A stretch of DNA of 64,000 bases from Variovorax paradoxus EPS (GTDB lineage Bacteria > Pseudomonadota > Gammaproteobacteria > Burkholderiales > Burkholderiaceae_C), in assembly GCF_000184745.1 (NCBI RefSeq), contig NC_014931.1, positions 3,348,001-3,412,000 of the forward strand, given 5' to 3'. Both the position numbers and the translations under genes were made by a program. The notes beneath the pieces were generated by a model, which was given only the letters and a program-made list of their open reading frames with translations, was not told where the DNA came from and did not search any database. Positions 23,826-32,274 of the stretch are shown in pieces (within the stretch, counting starts at the first letter, position 1; every line of letters starts with the position of its first letter).

Positions 23826-25277
23826 TCAGTGCTGCGGCTTTGTCGTCTTCAACCGCAGGCTGCTGAAAACCGCCGCCACCGCCGCACAGCAGGCGGCCAG
23901 CACCAGCGCCACCACCGGGCCGTGCCCGCCGTGCGGGCTCCAGACGCTGAAAACCCCTGCCAGCACCACCGCGCCGAGGGTTTGGCCCGTGAGCCGCGCC
24001 GTGCCCAGCATGCCGCTGGCCGCACCGCTTCGGTGCGCGGGCGGAGAGCTGACGATGGTGTGGTTGTTGGGCGACTGGAAGAGCCCGAAGCCCAGCCCGC
24101 ACAGCGCCATGCGCCAGGCGATGTCGGCATTGCCCGGATGCGCCGGCAGCGCTGCCAGCAGCGCGAGGCCCGCGGCCAAAAGGCCGAGGCCGATGCCGCC
24201 GAGCAGCCCATCCGGATATTTGCCGATCAGTTTCCCCGCGATGGGCGCCATCACCACGATGGCCAGCGGCCACGCGGTGATGAGCAAGCCCGCCTCGATG
24301 TGGCTGCGGCCGTACACGTCCAGCAGCAGGAACGGCAGCGCGATGTAAGCCAGCATCTGCGCGCAGAACGCGGCCACCGAAGTGCCCATGGACAGCGCGA
24401 ACACCGGAATGCGCAGCAGGTCGATGGGAAAAAGCGGCACCGCCTGCGTGCGCTGGCGCCGGAGGTACACGAAGCCCACCGCCAGCCCCGCCAGCAGGAT
24501 CGCCCAGGCCGACCAGTGCGATCCGCCGCCCTCCACCCCGCCTTCGCGCACGCCCAGCCGGTCCACGCCCAGGAACACCAGCGAGAACATCAGCACGTTG
24601 AGCGTCACGTCGACGGGCGAGAACCGCAGCCCGGCGGCTGGTGCCACGCGGTTGAACGGCAGCGCCTTCATGCCCAACGCGAAGGTCACGATGCCCAGCG
24701 GCACGTTGATCGCGAAGAGCCAGGGCCACGAAGCTACCGAGAGAATCGCCGCCGCCACCGACGGCCCGGCCACGGACGACGTGGCGACCACCAGCGAGTT
24801 GATCGCCATGCCCTTGCCCAGTTGCGACGACGGATACACCAGCCGCACCAGCGCCGCGTTGACGCTCATGATCCCCGCCGCGCCCAGCCCCTGGAAGGCG
24901 CGCGCCGCGATCAGCGTGCCGAGCGAATTGGCGAAGGTCGCCGCCAGCGACGACAGCGCGAACACCGCCATGCCCACGAGGTACACGCGCCGGTAGCCCA
25001 CGAGGTCGCCGAGTGAGGCCAGCGGCAGCAGCATGACCAGCGTGGCGATCTGGTACGCATTGACCACCCAGATCGCCTGCGACGGGCTGGCCTGCAATTC
25101 GCGCGCGATGCCCGGCAAAGCGAGGTTGACGATGGTGCCGTCGAGCACCGCCACGATCAGCCCGAGGATGATGACCAGCATGGCCCAGCCGCGCTCGGGC
25201 GAAGCGAGGCCGTCGATGGGCTTCAGGGTGTTTGCTTCGGCGCTTGCCAGTGCGGCGCCTGGATGTATCGAGCTCAC
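23826..25277 (-). CDS. DHA2-like MFS transporter
   Basis: A 483-residue transporter starting at GTG 25277, which overlaps the stop of the Bcr/CflA gene (GTGA); AGGAAGC is placed correctly upstream. Motifs LIVAVLDGTIVNLALPGIAREL, LASLGDLVGYRRVYLVG (motif A) and VATSSVAGPSVAAAILSVASW (motif C) place it with EmrB/QacA-type multidrug exporters, with about 14 helices. The central loop around residues 215-245 contains a Gly/Glu-rich stretch. It is translationally coupled to the preceding exporter gene, and its stop lies only 20 bases before pqiA1, so all these genes may form one long transcript dedicated to envelope export and stress tolerance. Substrate unknown. Confidence 0.88.
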   Translation of the reverse strand: MSSIHPGAALASAEANTLKPIDGLASPERGWAMLVIILGLIVAVLDGTIVNLALPGIARELQASPSQAIWVVNAYQIATLVMLLPLASLGDLVGYRRVYLVGMAVFALSSLAATFANSLGTLIAARAFQGLGAAGIMSVNAALVRLVYPSSQLGKGMAINSLVVATSSVAGPSVAAAILSVASWPWLFAINVPLGIVTFALGMKALPFNRVAPAAGLRFSPVDVTLNVLMFSLVFLGVDRLGVREGGVEGGGSHWSAWAILLAGLAVGFVYLRRQRTQAVPLFPIDLLRIPVFALSMGTSVAAFCAQMLAYIALPFLLLDVYGRSHIEAGLLITAWPLAIVVMAPIAGKLIGKYPDGLLGGIGLGLLAAGLALLAALPAHPGNADIAWRMALCGLGFGLFQSPNNHTIVSSPPAHRSGAASGMLGTARLTGQTLGAVVLAGVFSVWSPHGGHGPVVALVLAACCAAVAAVFSSLRLKTTKPQH

Positions 25278-26488
25278 GCTTCCTGCGTCCTTCGTGTGGG
25301 TTCCGAGCGCACGCCGCCCAGCGTGAGCCAGGTCAGCACCAGTGCGATCAGCGCGCCTGCGGCCATGCCCGCCACCATCGGCAACGGCCGGCCATCTGTG
25401 AAGAGGCCCACCAGCGCCATCGCCAGCGCGCCCGTCAGCATCTGCAGCGTGCCGAGCAGCGCCGATGCGGTGCCCGCGATGGCGCCGTGCATTTCGAGTG
25501 CGAGCACGCCGGTGGTCGGAATCACCAGGCCCATGAAGCCCGAGGCGATGAAGTACAGGACGATGAGCACCCAGATGCTGTCGCCGCCCATCGCGAAGTA
25601 GATGAACATCGCGACCATCGCCGCGCCGCAGCACACCACGCCGAACTTCACGAGGTTGACCAGGCCGTAGCGCTCGCCGAGCGAACCGGTGAACTGCGAG
25701 GCGCCGATGAAGGCGGCCGCGTTCACGCCGAAGGCCACGCTGTACAGCGCGGGCGAGAGGCCGTAGTGGTCGATCATCACGAACGACGAATTGGCCAGGT
25801 AAGTGAAGAAGCCCGCCATCGCGAAGCTGCCGATGAACACCAGCCCGAGGTAGTGCCAGTCGCGCAGCAGCAGCCAGTAGGCCGAGAGCGCGCTGCCCAG
25901 GCTGCTCTCGACGCGCTCCGACGCCGGCCGGGTTTCATCGAGCAGCTTGACCATCATTGCGAGGCCCGCCACGGCAGCGATGGTCACCGCCCAGAACACG
26001 CCGCGCCAGCCCGCCACGGCAATCACCGCGCTGCCCGCGAGCGGTGCGAGGATCGGCGACACGCTGAACACCAGCATCAGGAGCGACATCAGCCGCGCCG
26101 CGTCGGTGCCGGTGTGCAGGTCGCGCACGACGGCGCGCGGAATCGCCATGCCGGCTGCGGCGCCCAGGCCCTGGATGAAGCGCAGCGCGATCAGCGTCTG
26201 GATGTCGGTGGCCAATGCACAGCCCACGCTGGCCAAGGCAAAGAGCACGAGACCCGCATACAGCGGCGGCTTGCGCCCCCCCATGTCGGAGATCGGTCCG
26301 TAGAGCAGTTGACCCGCGCCGAGCGAAAGAAAGAACGCCGTGAGGCTCATCTGCACCGCGCCGATGTCGGCGCGCAGGCTCTGCCCGATGGCGGGCAGAG
26401 CGGGCAGGTACATGTCGATGGCGAAGGGCCCGATGGCCGAGAGCAGGCCCAGCAGCAGGGCCATCTTGAAGAAAGGGGAAGAACGCAT
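25274..26488 (-). CDS. Bcr/CflA family MFS drug exporter
   Basis: A 404-residue, 12-helix exporter. The start is placed at ATG 26488 (MRSSPFFKMALLLG); a TTG six codons upstream is in frame but less likely. The family signatures are LLSAIGPFAIDMYLPALPAIG at the first helix, QLLYGPISDMGGRKPPLYAG (motif A) and RFIQGLGAAAGMAIPRAVVRDL. These proteins export bicyclomycin, chloramphenicol-like drugs or sulphonamides in other species; here the substrate is not determinable. The stop overlaps the start of the DHA2-like gene by GTGA, indicating coupled synthesis of two different exporters, a less usual pairing. Confidence 0.9.
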   Translation of the reverse strand: MRSSPFFKMALLLGLLSAIGPFAIDMYLPALPAIGQSLRADIGAVQMSLTAFFLSLGAGQLLYGPISDMGGRKPPLYAGLVLFALASVGCALATDIQTLIALRFIQGLGAAAGMAIPRAVVRDLHTGTDAARLMSLLMLVFSVSPILAPLAGSAVIAVAGWRGVFWAVTIAAVAGLAMMVKLLDETRPASERVESSLGSALSAYWLLLRDWHYLGLVFIGSFAMAGFFTYLANSSFVMIDHYGLSPALYSVAFGVNAAAFIGASQFTGSLGERYGLVNLVKFGVVCCGAAMVAMFIYFAMGGDSIWVLIVLYFIASGFMGLVIPTTGVLALEMHGAIAGTASALLGTLQMLTGALAMALVGLFTDGRPLPMVAGMAAGALIALVLTWLTLGGVRSEPTRRTQEA

Positions 26489-26620
26489 TGCCCCGATTGT
26501 CGCCAAGCGAGGCGATCGGCGCAGGCGTGGGGTCGAGCGCCCGTGGCCGCGCGCCGGCGCTAATTCAGTACAAAGAATCGGCTGGCAAGCCGCGGCCGGT
26601 GCGGCGTACGAACTTGGTAT

Positions 26621-27478
26621 TCAGGCGGCCGGCCAGAACACCAGCGCGCGCAGTTCGATGCTGCGCCGCGCAGGTGCTTCGGGCGCGCCGGTCGGGTCTT
26701 CGAACGCGGTGTGCGCGGTGAAGCGCGCGGTGCCGTCCTCACGCGAGTCGTAGATCTTCAGGAGCAGCGCCTCGTCGGGCCGCAGCCGCGGGAACCAGTA
26801 CCACTGATGCCTGGGGTTCCAGGTGAAGGAGTAGGTCTCGCCCACCCTGTCGGGGTAGACCAGGTCGCTCGGCACCATGTCCTCGCGTGCGATGGAGCGC
26901 GCGTCGCACACAGCGAGCGGCAGGCGCTCCACCGTGGCCAGCGGGCGCCACAGGTTGATGATGGCGAAACGGTGCTTCAGGCGCTCTTCCGCTTCGTCGG
27001 GCGGCAGGTGGGCGCGCACGCGGCGCGGCGCGGAGACGAAGGTCTGGTCGTTGTGCACCCGCCGCACCGGCTCGCGCAACTCGGCCGTGCGGCGCGAGCC
27101 CTGCGCGCTGTCGCGCAGCGTGTGGTCGAAGACGACGATCTTCTCGGCGCCGGTCACATCGCGCAGCAGCGCCTCGGCTTCGCGGTAGTAGATGTCGCGG
27201 ATGGTCGCGTCATGCGAGAAGTCGGCCACCACGCTGCGGTGCGAGATCTGCGTGAAGCCGCTGCGGTCGAGCGAGAGTTCGTGCAGCGCCACGAGCGGAC
27301 GACCATCGCGAATGGCAACGCGGCGCGGCTCCAATTCCCCCGTCACCCACGGCACGCCGGGCGGCGGCTCGAAGGTGTAGCTCACCGGCCTGCCCTGCCC
27401 CGTCTTCAGGTAGTTGAGCTCCGCTTCCACCGAGGAAAGCGTGGAGGCCACCAGTTGGCCATTCGATCCAGTGCCCAT
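26621..27478 (-). CDS. CmcJ/NvfI family oxidoreductase-like protein
   Basis: A 285-residue cytoplasmic protein, start ATG 27478 (MGTGSNGQLVAS). The sequence carries family landmarks: ELNYLKTG near the N-terminus, DFSHDATIRDIYYREAEALL, IVVFDHTLRDSA, the short VHNDQT His/Asp motif, INLWRPL, and the C-terminal RHQWYWFPRLRPDEALLLKIYDS. Relatives include fungal NvfI-like and bacterial CmcJ-like proteins from antibiotic and meroterpenoid pathways, with an iron/2-oxoglutarate-like fold; most bacterial copies have no known substrate. It is monocistronic, divergent from the M48 peptidase gene, with 282 bases between the two starts. A role in modifying an unknown small molecule is inference from the family. 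Confidence 0.83.
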   Translation of the reverse strand: MGTGSNGQLVASTLSSVEAELNYLKTGQGRPVSYTFEPPPGVPWVTGELEPRRVAIRDGRPLVALHELSLDRSGFTQISHRSVVADFSHDATIRDIYYREAEALLRDVTGAEKIVVFDHTLRDSAQGSRRTAELREPVRRVHNDQTFVSAPRRVRAHLPPDEAEERLKHRFAIINLWRPLATVERLPLAVCDARSIAREDMVPSDLVYPDRVGETYSFTWNPRHQWYWFPRLRPDEALLLKIYDSREDGTARFTAHTAFEDPTGAPEAPARRSIELRALVFWPAA

Positions 27479-27670
27479 GCGGCATGACTCCAGAAAACGT
27501 TCTTGAAAAGGGCTGCGGTTGCGTCTCCGCCCCCCACTCATGGCGAGAGATCGCCGGCAGTTCGTCGATGAAGGCTATACCCGCGCCCGGCGGCGCGGAA
27601 CGATGCAAAGGCGATAACCATATTCGTTGGCTGGTTGGCACACGCGCGCGCTTGACGCATCCCGGAATTT

Positions 27671-27689
27671 CGCCGTTACGCAAACGGCG
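27671..27689. promoter_or_regulatory. Seven-base dyad in the divergent CmcJ/M48 promoter region
   Basis: CGCCGTT at 27671-27677 and AACGGCG at 27683-27689 form a perfect inverted repeat with a five-base spacer, 71 bases before the peptidase start. It could be an operator. The rest of the 282-base gap (27479-27760) shows no other clear element. Confidence 0.35.
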
Positions 27690-27760
27690 GCTACCCTATC
27701 GGCTTCCCGGACCGCTTCCACAACAACTCACAGCAATTTGCTTTCCTGGAGGAGTTATCC

Positions 27761-29638
27761 ATGGCCTTCGCCCGAACGATCCACGCCGATCTGCTTCGCG
27801 TGTTTCTTCTGACCCTCGTGTCGCTCTTCGCCATCCCGGCGGCGACGCTGGTCTTCACCGAATACGCACTGCGCTCGCAGGACGCCGAGTTCCTGCAGTC
27901 GATCGAGAACCGCATCAACACCGATGCCCGCCTCAACGCCGCCGACAAGGCGGAGGCCACCGCGTTCTACCGCAGCCACCCGCTCTCCAAGGCCTGCGAC
28001 GCGACCGCACCGGAAGACAAGAACTTTCACGACAAGGTGTGCAGCCCCTACTCGATGCAGTGGCAGTTCCACTGGGCCGACCGCGCCGCGCTCTGGACGC
28101 TGGCCCTGGGCGCGGCGCTGCTCGCTGCGGCGCTCGTGCTCGGCGCGCTGGCCTTCGCGAATCGGGGCCTGCGCTACGCGAGCTTCGTCGCGGGCTGGCG
28201 GCTCATGACGGTATCGAGCGCCATCGAAGTCGTGCTGCAGAGCGCGATGCTGGTGTGGCTCTCGTTCTGGCTCACCGCCTTCTTCTGGCACAGCTATTAC
28301 GTCAAGCTGATCGCCATTGCGGGCATCGCGGCCGCGGCGGCCGTGTTCTATGCGGTGTACACGCTCTTCAAGAAGCTGCCTTCGGTCAACGCGATCGACG
28401 GCGAACTCATCGCGGAGGCCGATGCGCCGCGCCTGTGGGAGCGCATCCGCCAGCTCGCGGGCCGCGTGAAGACGGCGCCTCCCGACCAGATCGTGGCCGG
28501 CATCGACACCAACTTCTTCGTCACAGAAGCGCCCATCGAAGTCAGCGGCCGTGCCTTGAACGGCCGCACGCTGTTCGTGAGCCTTCCGCTCCTGCGCGTG
28601 CTCGACCAGTCCGAAGCCGATGCGGTGCTGGCCCACGAGCTGGCCCACCTGGGCGGCGGCGACACCCGCAGCAGCGCGGCGCTCGGCCCGAAGCTGCGGC
28701 AGTTCGACCAGTACACCTGGAAGATGCGCAGCGGCGGCCTCACCATCGTGGCGCATTACCTGCTGCGCCTCTATCGCATGATCTTCGAGTTCGCCTTGGC
28801 ACGCGACAGCCGCGAGCGCGAGTACAAGGCCGACCGCGTGTCGGCAAGTCTCACGGCACCGAGTGCCATCGTGCAGTCGCTGATCAAGATCTCGGCCTAC
28901 GCGAGCTACCGCAACGACGTCGAGCAGAAGCTCTTCGCGCAGAACCGGCAGCACGACGGCGCGCTGGGCATCGCCCGCTTCGTGGCCGATGGGCTGCCGC
29001 CCTATGCGAGTTCCGAGGCGTTCATCGAAACGATGAAGACCGCCGACGTGCCCCATCCCTACGACAGCCATCCGCCGCTGCTCGAACGCATGCGCAACGT
29101 CGATCACCATGTGCCCGAGAGCGTGTACGGCGCCATCGTCGCGACCGCGCCCGAGGCCACCTGGGCCGACGAGATCGAGACGGCGCCAGCCATCGAGCAG
29201 CGCCTGTGGAGCGAGTACGAGCAGCGCTTCGTGCAGAACCACGAACTGGCCCTCGCCTACCGCTACGAGCCCGCCACGGAGGAAGAGCGCATCGTGGTGC
29301 TGCGGCACTTTCCGCCGCTCGAATTCGCGCTGAAGAACAACGAGCGCATCGTCGTCGACTACGCCGGCCTGCATCCGAGCGCGGACGGCGGCTCGACCAT
29401 CGCATGGGACGAGGTGAAGGGCCTCACCTACAAGGACGGCAGCTTCGGCGACACGCTGATCGTCATGCACCACGACAAGGCCATGCTGGGCGCGCGCACC
29501 ACCAAGGTCAAGGTGGCCGGCCTCGGCAAGCAGAAAGACAATTTCAGGGGCGCCGTCGGCCACTACTGGCAACGCCACCAGGTCATGAGGGCGCAGCAGA
29601 AAGAAGAAAAGGAAGGAGAAAACGACCCCGCGTCCTGA
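27761..29638 (+). CDS. M48 family integral-membrane metallopeptidase
   Basis: A 625-residue inner-membrane protein with a strong GGAGGAG ribosome-binding site. A first helix at about 10-33 is followed by an extracytoplasmic stretch with two cysteines (80 and 94) to about residue 105. Further helices lie at about 110-133, 160-180 and 182-205. The zinc motif HELAH is at 292-296 (AVLAHELAHLGGGD), and the third ligand region is DSREREYKADRVSAS. This is the topology of Ste24/HtpX-like peptidases, which cut membrane or misfolded proteins. The region after about residue 470 (ERIVVDYAGLHPSADGGSTIAWDEVKGLTY) looks like a small beta-rich domain not present in HtpX. The gene is followed 79 bases later by an MFS gene on the same strand. 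Confidence 0.88.
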   Translation: MAFARTIHADLLRVFLLTLVSLFAIPAATLVFTEYALRSQDAEFLQSIENRINTDARLNAADKAEATAFYRSHPLSKACDATAPEDKNFHDKVCSPYSMQWQFHWADRAALWTLALGAALLAAALVLGALAFANRGLRYASFVAGWRLMTVSSAIEVVLQSAMLVWLSFWLTAFFWHSYYVKLIAIAGIAAAAAVFYAVYTLFKKLPSVNAIDGELIAEADAPRLWERIRQLAGRVKTAPPDQIVAGIDTNFFVTEAPIEVSGRALNGRTLFVSLPLLRVLDQSEADAVLAHELAHLGGGDTRSSAALGPKLRQFDQYTWKMRSGGLTIVAHYLLRLYRMIFEFALARDSREREYKADRVSASLTAPSAIVQSLIKISAYASYRNDVEQKLFAQNRQHDGALGIARFVADGLPPYASSEAFIETMKTADVPHPYDSHPPLLERMRNVDHHVPESVYGAIVATAPEATWADEIETAPAIEQRLWSEYEQRFVQNHELALAYRYEPATEEERIVVLRHFPPLEFALKNNERIVVDYAGLHPSADGGSTIAWDEVKGLTYKDGSFGDTLIVMHHDKAMLGARTTKVKVAGLGKQKDNFRGAVGHYWQRHQVMRAQQKEEKEGENDPAS

Positions 29639-29717
29639 GCATCCTTTTCTTTTTTTTCCTTACCAGTCACCGGACAGGCTCCACAAAAACCTTCACATAA
29701 CAGGAGACGAACACACC

Positions 29718-31013
29718 GTGAACCCCGTCGAACAGAGAACCATCTCGAAGATCAGCTGGCGGCTCTTGCCGCTTCTGATGATCAGCTACTTCATCGCCTA
29801 CCTCGATCGCGTGAACCTCGGCTTTGCCGGGTCCGCGATGTCGAAAGACCTGGGCTTCACCGCCGCCGTTTTCGGCAGCGCGGCCGGCATCTTCTTCCTC
29901 GCGTATTTCCTGTTCGAGGTGCCGAGCAACATGGCGCTGGAGCGCTTCGGCGCGCGCCGCTGGATCGCCCGCATCATGTTCAGCTGGGGCATTCTTTCCG
30001 CGGCGCAGGCCTGGGTGGGCGGCTCGACCAGCTTCAACGTCGTGCGCTTCTTGCTCGGCATTGCCGAGGCCGGTTTCTTTCCGGGCGTCATCTTCTACAT
30101 CACGCTCTGGTTTCCGGCGGCGTACCGCGCGCGCATCGTGGGCTGGTTCATGTTCGCGATTCCGATCTCCACGGTGATCGGCTCGCCCATCTCGGGCTAC
30201 ATCCTCAACATGGACGGCATCGGGGGCATGCACGGCTGGCAGTGGCTCTTCATCCTGGAGGCGATTCCCTCGCTGATCCTGACCTTCTTCATCCTGTTCT
30301 ACCTGCCCGATGGGCCGAAGGATGCGAAGTGGCTCTCGAATGAAGAGCGCGACTGGCTGCAGCACACGCTCGACGGCGAGCGCCGCAACCGCGAAGCGCT
30401 GCACACCATTTCATGGAAGCAGGCGCTGCTGAATCCGCGCGTGATCGGCCTGGGTTTCGTCTACATGGGCATCACCGTGCCGCTATATGGCTTGAGCTTT
30501 TTCCTGCCGCAGATCATCAAGGGCTTCGGCGGGCTGGGCAACGTGGAGATTGGTTTCATCAACGCCTTCCCTTACCTGATCGGCGCCATCGCCATGGTGT
30601 TCTGGACCCGTGCGTCCGATGCGAAGAAGGAGCGCAAGTGGTTCCTGTTGATCCCGCTGGCCTGCATCTTCGTCGGCCTCGTCGCGGCCGCGGAAACCAG
30701 CGCGCCCATCCCCAAGATGGCGGCCGTGACGCTCGCCGCCTTCGGCATCTTCAGCGCGCTGCCGATGTTCTGGACGCTGCCCACCGCCATCCTGAGCGGC
30801 ACCGCGGCCGCGGCCGGCATCGCGTGGATCAACTCCATCGGCAACCTCGGCGGCTACATCGGCCCGACGATCTTCGGCGCGCTGAAGGACCGCATGGGGA
30901 ACGATTTCTACGCCGTGCTTTTCCTGGCGCTGCTCGCGGCGCTGGGGTTCGTGCTGGTGCTGGTCATCGGGCACGACGCGCGGGCGGAGCAGGCGGCGTC
31001 TGGGCAGGCCTGA
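29718..31013 (+). CDS. MFS permease of the anion:cation symporter type
   Basis: A 431-residue, 12-helix carrier starting at GTG 29718 behind CAGGAGACG. The opening RLLPLLMISYFIAYLDRVNLGFA, then FFLAYFLFEVPSNMALERFGARRWIARI, RFLLGIAEAGFFPGVIFYITLWFP and WQWLFILEAIPSL are hallmarks of the ACS family. That family takes up carboxylates such as tartrate, glucarate, phthalate or 4-hydroxyphenylacetate. No catabolic gene lies beside it: the neighbours are a peptidase upstream and a convergent DUF2894 gene downstream, so the substrate cannot be deduced. The stop is nine bases from the convergent gene's stop. Confidence 0.9.
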   Translation: MNPVEQRTISKISWRLLPLLMISYFIAYLDRVNLGFAGSAMSKDLGFTAAVFGSAAGIFFLAYFLFEVPSNMALERFGARRWIARIMFSWGILSAAQAWVGGSTSFNVVRFLLGIAEAGFFPGVIFYITLWFPAAYRARIVGWFMFAIPISTVIGSPISGYILNMDGIGGMHGWQWLFILEAIPSLILTFFILFYLPDGPKDAKWLSNEERDWLQHTLDGERRNREALHTISWKQALLNPRVIGLGFVYMGITVPLYGLSFFLPQIIKGFGGLGNVEIGFINAFPYLIGAIAMVFWTRASDAKKERKWFLLIPLACIFVGLVAAAETSAPIPKMAAVTLAAFGIFSALPMFWTLPTAILSGTAAAAGIAWINSIGNLGGYIGPTIFGALKDRMGNDFYAVLFLALLAALGFVLVLVIGHDARAEQAASGQA

Positions 31014-31022
31014 GTCGAGTCG

Positions 31023-31634
31023 TCAGGCGGACTTGCTGCGCGCCGTCTTCTTGCCGCCCTCGGCGCGCGGCGCAGCATCGTTGCTCGCCGGCGCATTCGC
31101 CTGATCGACCCACAGCAACGCATCGACATACGACACGAACTTGTTGAGGTACTCGGGCGACAACTCGCGCATCAGCGTGAGCGATTGGTGCACGAGGTTG
31201 TGCGAATTCAGCGGGCCGGCGTTCTGCGGCAGCTTCGCCAGCGACTGCGTCAGCCGCCGTTCGGCGCTGAGCTTCGACCAGGTGCTCCGGAAGAACGGGA
31301 GGACCTTCAGTTCGTTGGTTGCCGGGTCCATCCGCTCGGACGATCCGTGTTGCGCGAGGTGGTCCGTCAGTTCCGCGAGCGGGCCGCGTGAAGCTTGTCT
31401 TGCAGCTGCGGCAATTTCGGCGCCCGAAGCTTTCTCGAGATCTTCGCCATAGGCCGCAAGCAGCGTGGACACCCTTACGTCCAGGATGCGCCGGGCTTCG
31501 CCGCTGTATTCAGCGGCCCGCCTGGCCAGCGTCTCGATGAAATGAAAACGGACCGGGTCGAGGCGATGCGCCCCGTGCTCGCGCCATGCGTCGAGCGTTG
31601 CGTCGATTCCGCCGGCTTCGTCGCTGCTACTCAC
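31023..31634 (-). CDS. DUF2894 protein, last gene of the MotAB/ZorAB-like operon
   Basis: A 203-residue cytoplasmic, mostly helical protein of the DUF2894 family. Landmarks are IDATLDAWREHGAHRLDPVRFHFIETLARRA at the N-terminus and the C-terminal LNSHNLVHQSLTLMRELSPEYLNKFVSYVDALLWV. The tail is Lys/Ala-rich and probably disordered. It starts at ATG 31634, eight bases inside the end of the OmpA-like gene, so translation is coupled. DUF2894 has no known function. Its conserved position beside DUF3348, DUF802 and an OmpA-like gene in beta-proteobacteria is from memory and implies a cytoplasmic partner of the membrane complex made by those genes. Confidence 0.85.
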   Translation of the reverse strand: MSSSDEAGGIDATLDAWREHGAHRLDPVRFHFIETLARRAAEYSGEARRILDVRVSTLLAAYGEDLEKASGAEIAAAARQASRGPLAELTDHLAQHGSSERMDPATNELKVLPFFRSTWSKLSAERRLTQSLAKLPQNAGPLNSHNLVHQSLTLMRELSPEYLNKFVSYVDALLWVDQANAPASNDAAPRAEGGKKTARSKSA

Positions 31635-32274
31635 GAGGCTTCGTCTTCACGTCCGAACGCTTCGGCGTGGGCGCCATTTCCACGCGCCGGTTCTTCGAAC
31701 GCCCATCGGCATCGGCGTTCGACGCCACAGCCTGTTCGGCGCCGAACGCGGCCGCGAAGACGGATGACGACGGAATGCCCTCCTCGATCAGCGCCCGTGT
31801 CACCGTCAACGCGCGCTGGGCCGAGAGCTCCCAGTTGTCCGCAAACTGCTTGTTGCCGCCGCGCACCTGCCGGTCGTCGGTGAAGCCGCTCACCATCAGC
31901 ATCTCGTTGCGCGCCTGCAGGTAAGCGGCGAGCGGCGCGGCCAGGCTCTTGAGCAGTTGCCGGCCTTCGGGCTGCAGCTCCGCGGAGTTCAACGCGAACA
32001 GCACGCTGCCGCTGATGCCGATGCGCCCGTTGTCCAGCGTCACGCGGCCCGCGGCCAGCGGCCCCGCAAGGGCCTGCTCGAGCGTCTGCAATCGCTCGGC
32101 CTCGACCTTACGCTGCTTCACCTCGGCTTCGAGCTTGGTCGCGAGTTCGAGCTGCATGCCGATCACGCACACCAGGATCAGCACGAAGGCACCCAGCAAA
32201 CCCGACATCAGGTCGCCGAAGACGGCCCATACCGGGACCGATGCCTCGGTGCCGGCGTCGATGTCCTCGGTCAT
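31627..32274 (-). CDS. OmpA/MotB-like peptidoglycan-binding membrane protein
   Basis: A 215-residue protein. A single membrane helix at about 17-42 starts with VFGDLMSGLLGAFVLILV, where Asp21 is placed like the proton-carrying Asp of MotB, ExbD and ZorB. A short coiled coil (residues 44-70) leads to an OmpA-like domain from about 75. Its motifs are VLFALNSAELQPEGRQLL, VSGFTDD and NWELSAQRALTV, the last giving the Asp/Arg pair that binds diaminopimelate, followed by RSKNRRVEM. ATG 32274 overlaps the DUF802 stop as TGATG; a GTG at 32277 is also possible. It should pair with the DUF802 channel protein as stator and anchor in the cell wall. Confidence 0.88.
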   Translation of the reverse strand: MTEDIDAGTEASVPVWAVFGDLMSGLLGAFVLILVCVIGMQLELATKLEAEVKQRKVEAERLQTLEQALAGPLAAGRVTLDNGRIGISGSVLFALNSAELQPEGRQLLKSLAAPLAAYLQARNEMLMVSGFTDDRQVRGGNKQFADNWELSAQRALTVTRALIEEGIPSSSVFAAAFGAEQAVASNADADGRSKNRRVEMAPTPKRSDVKTKPRE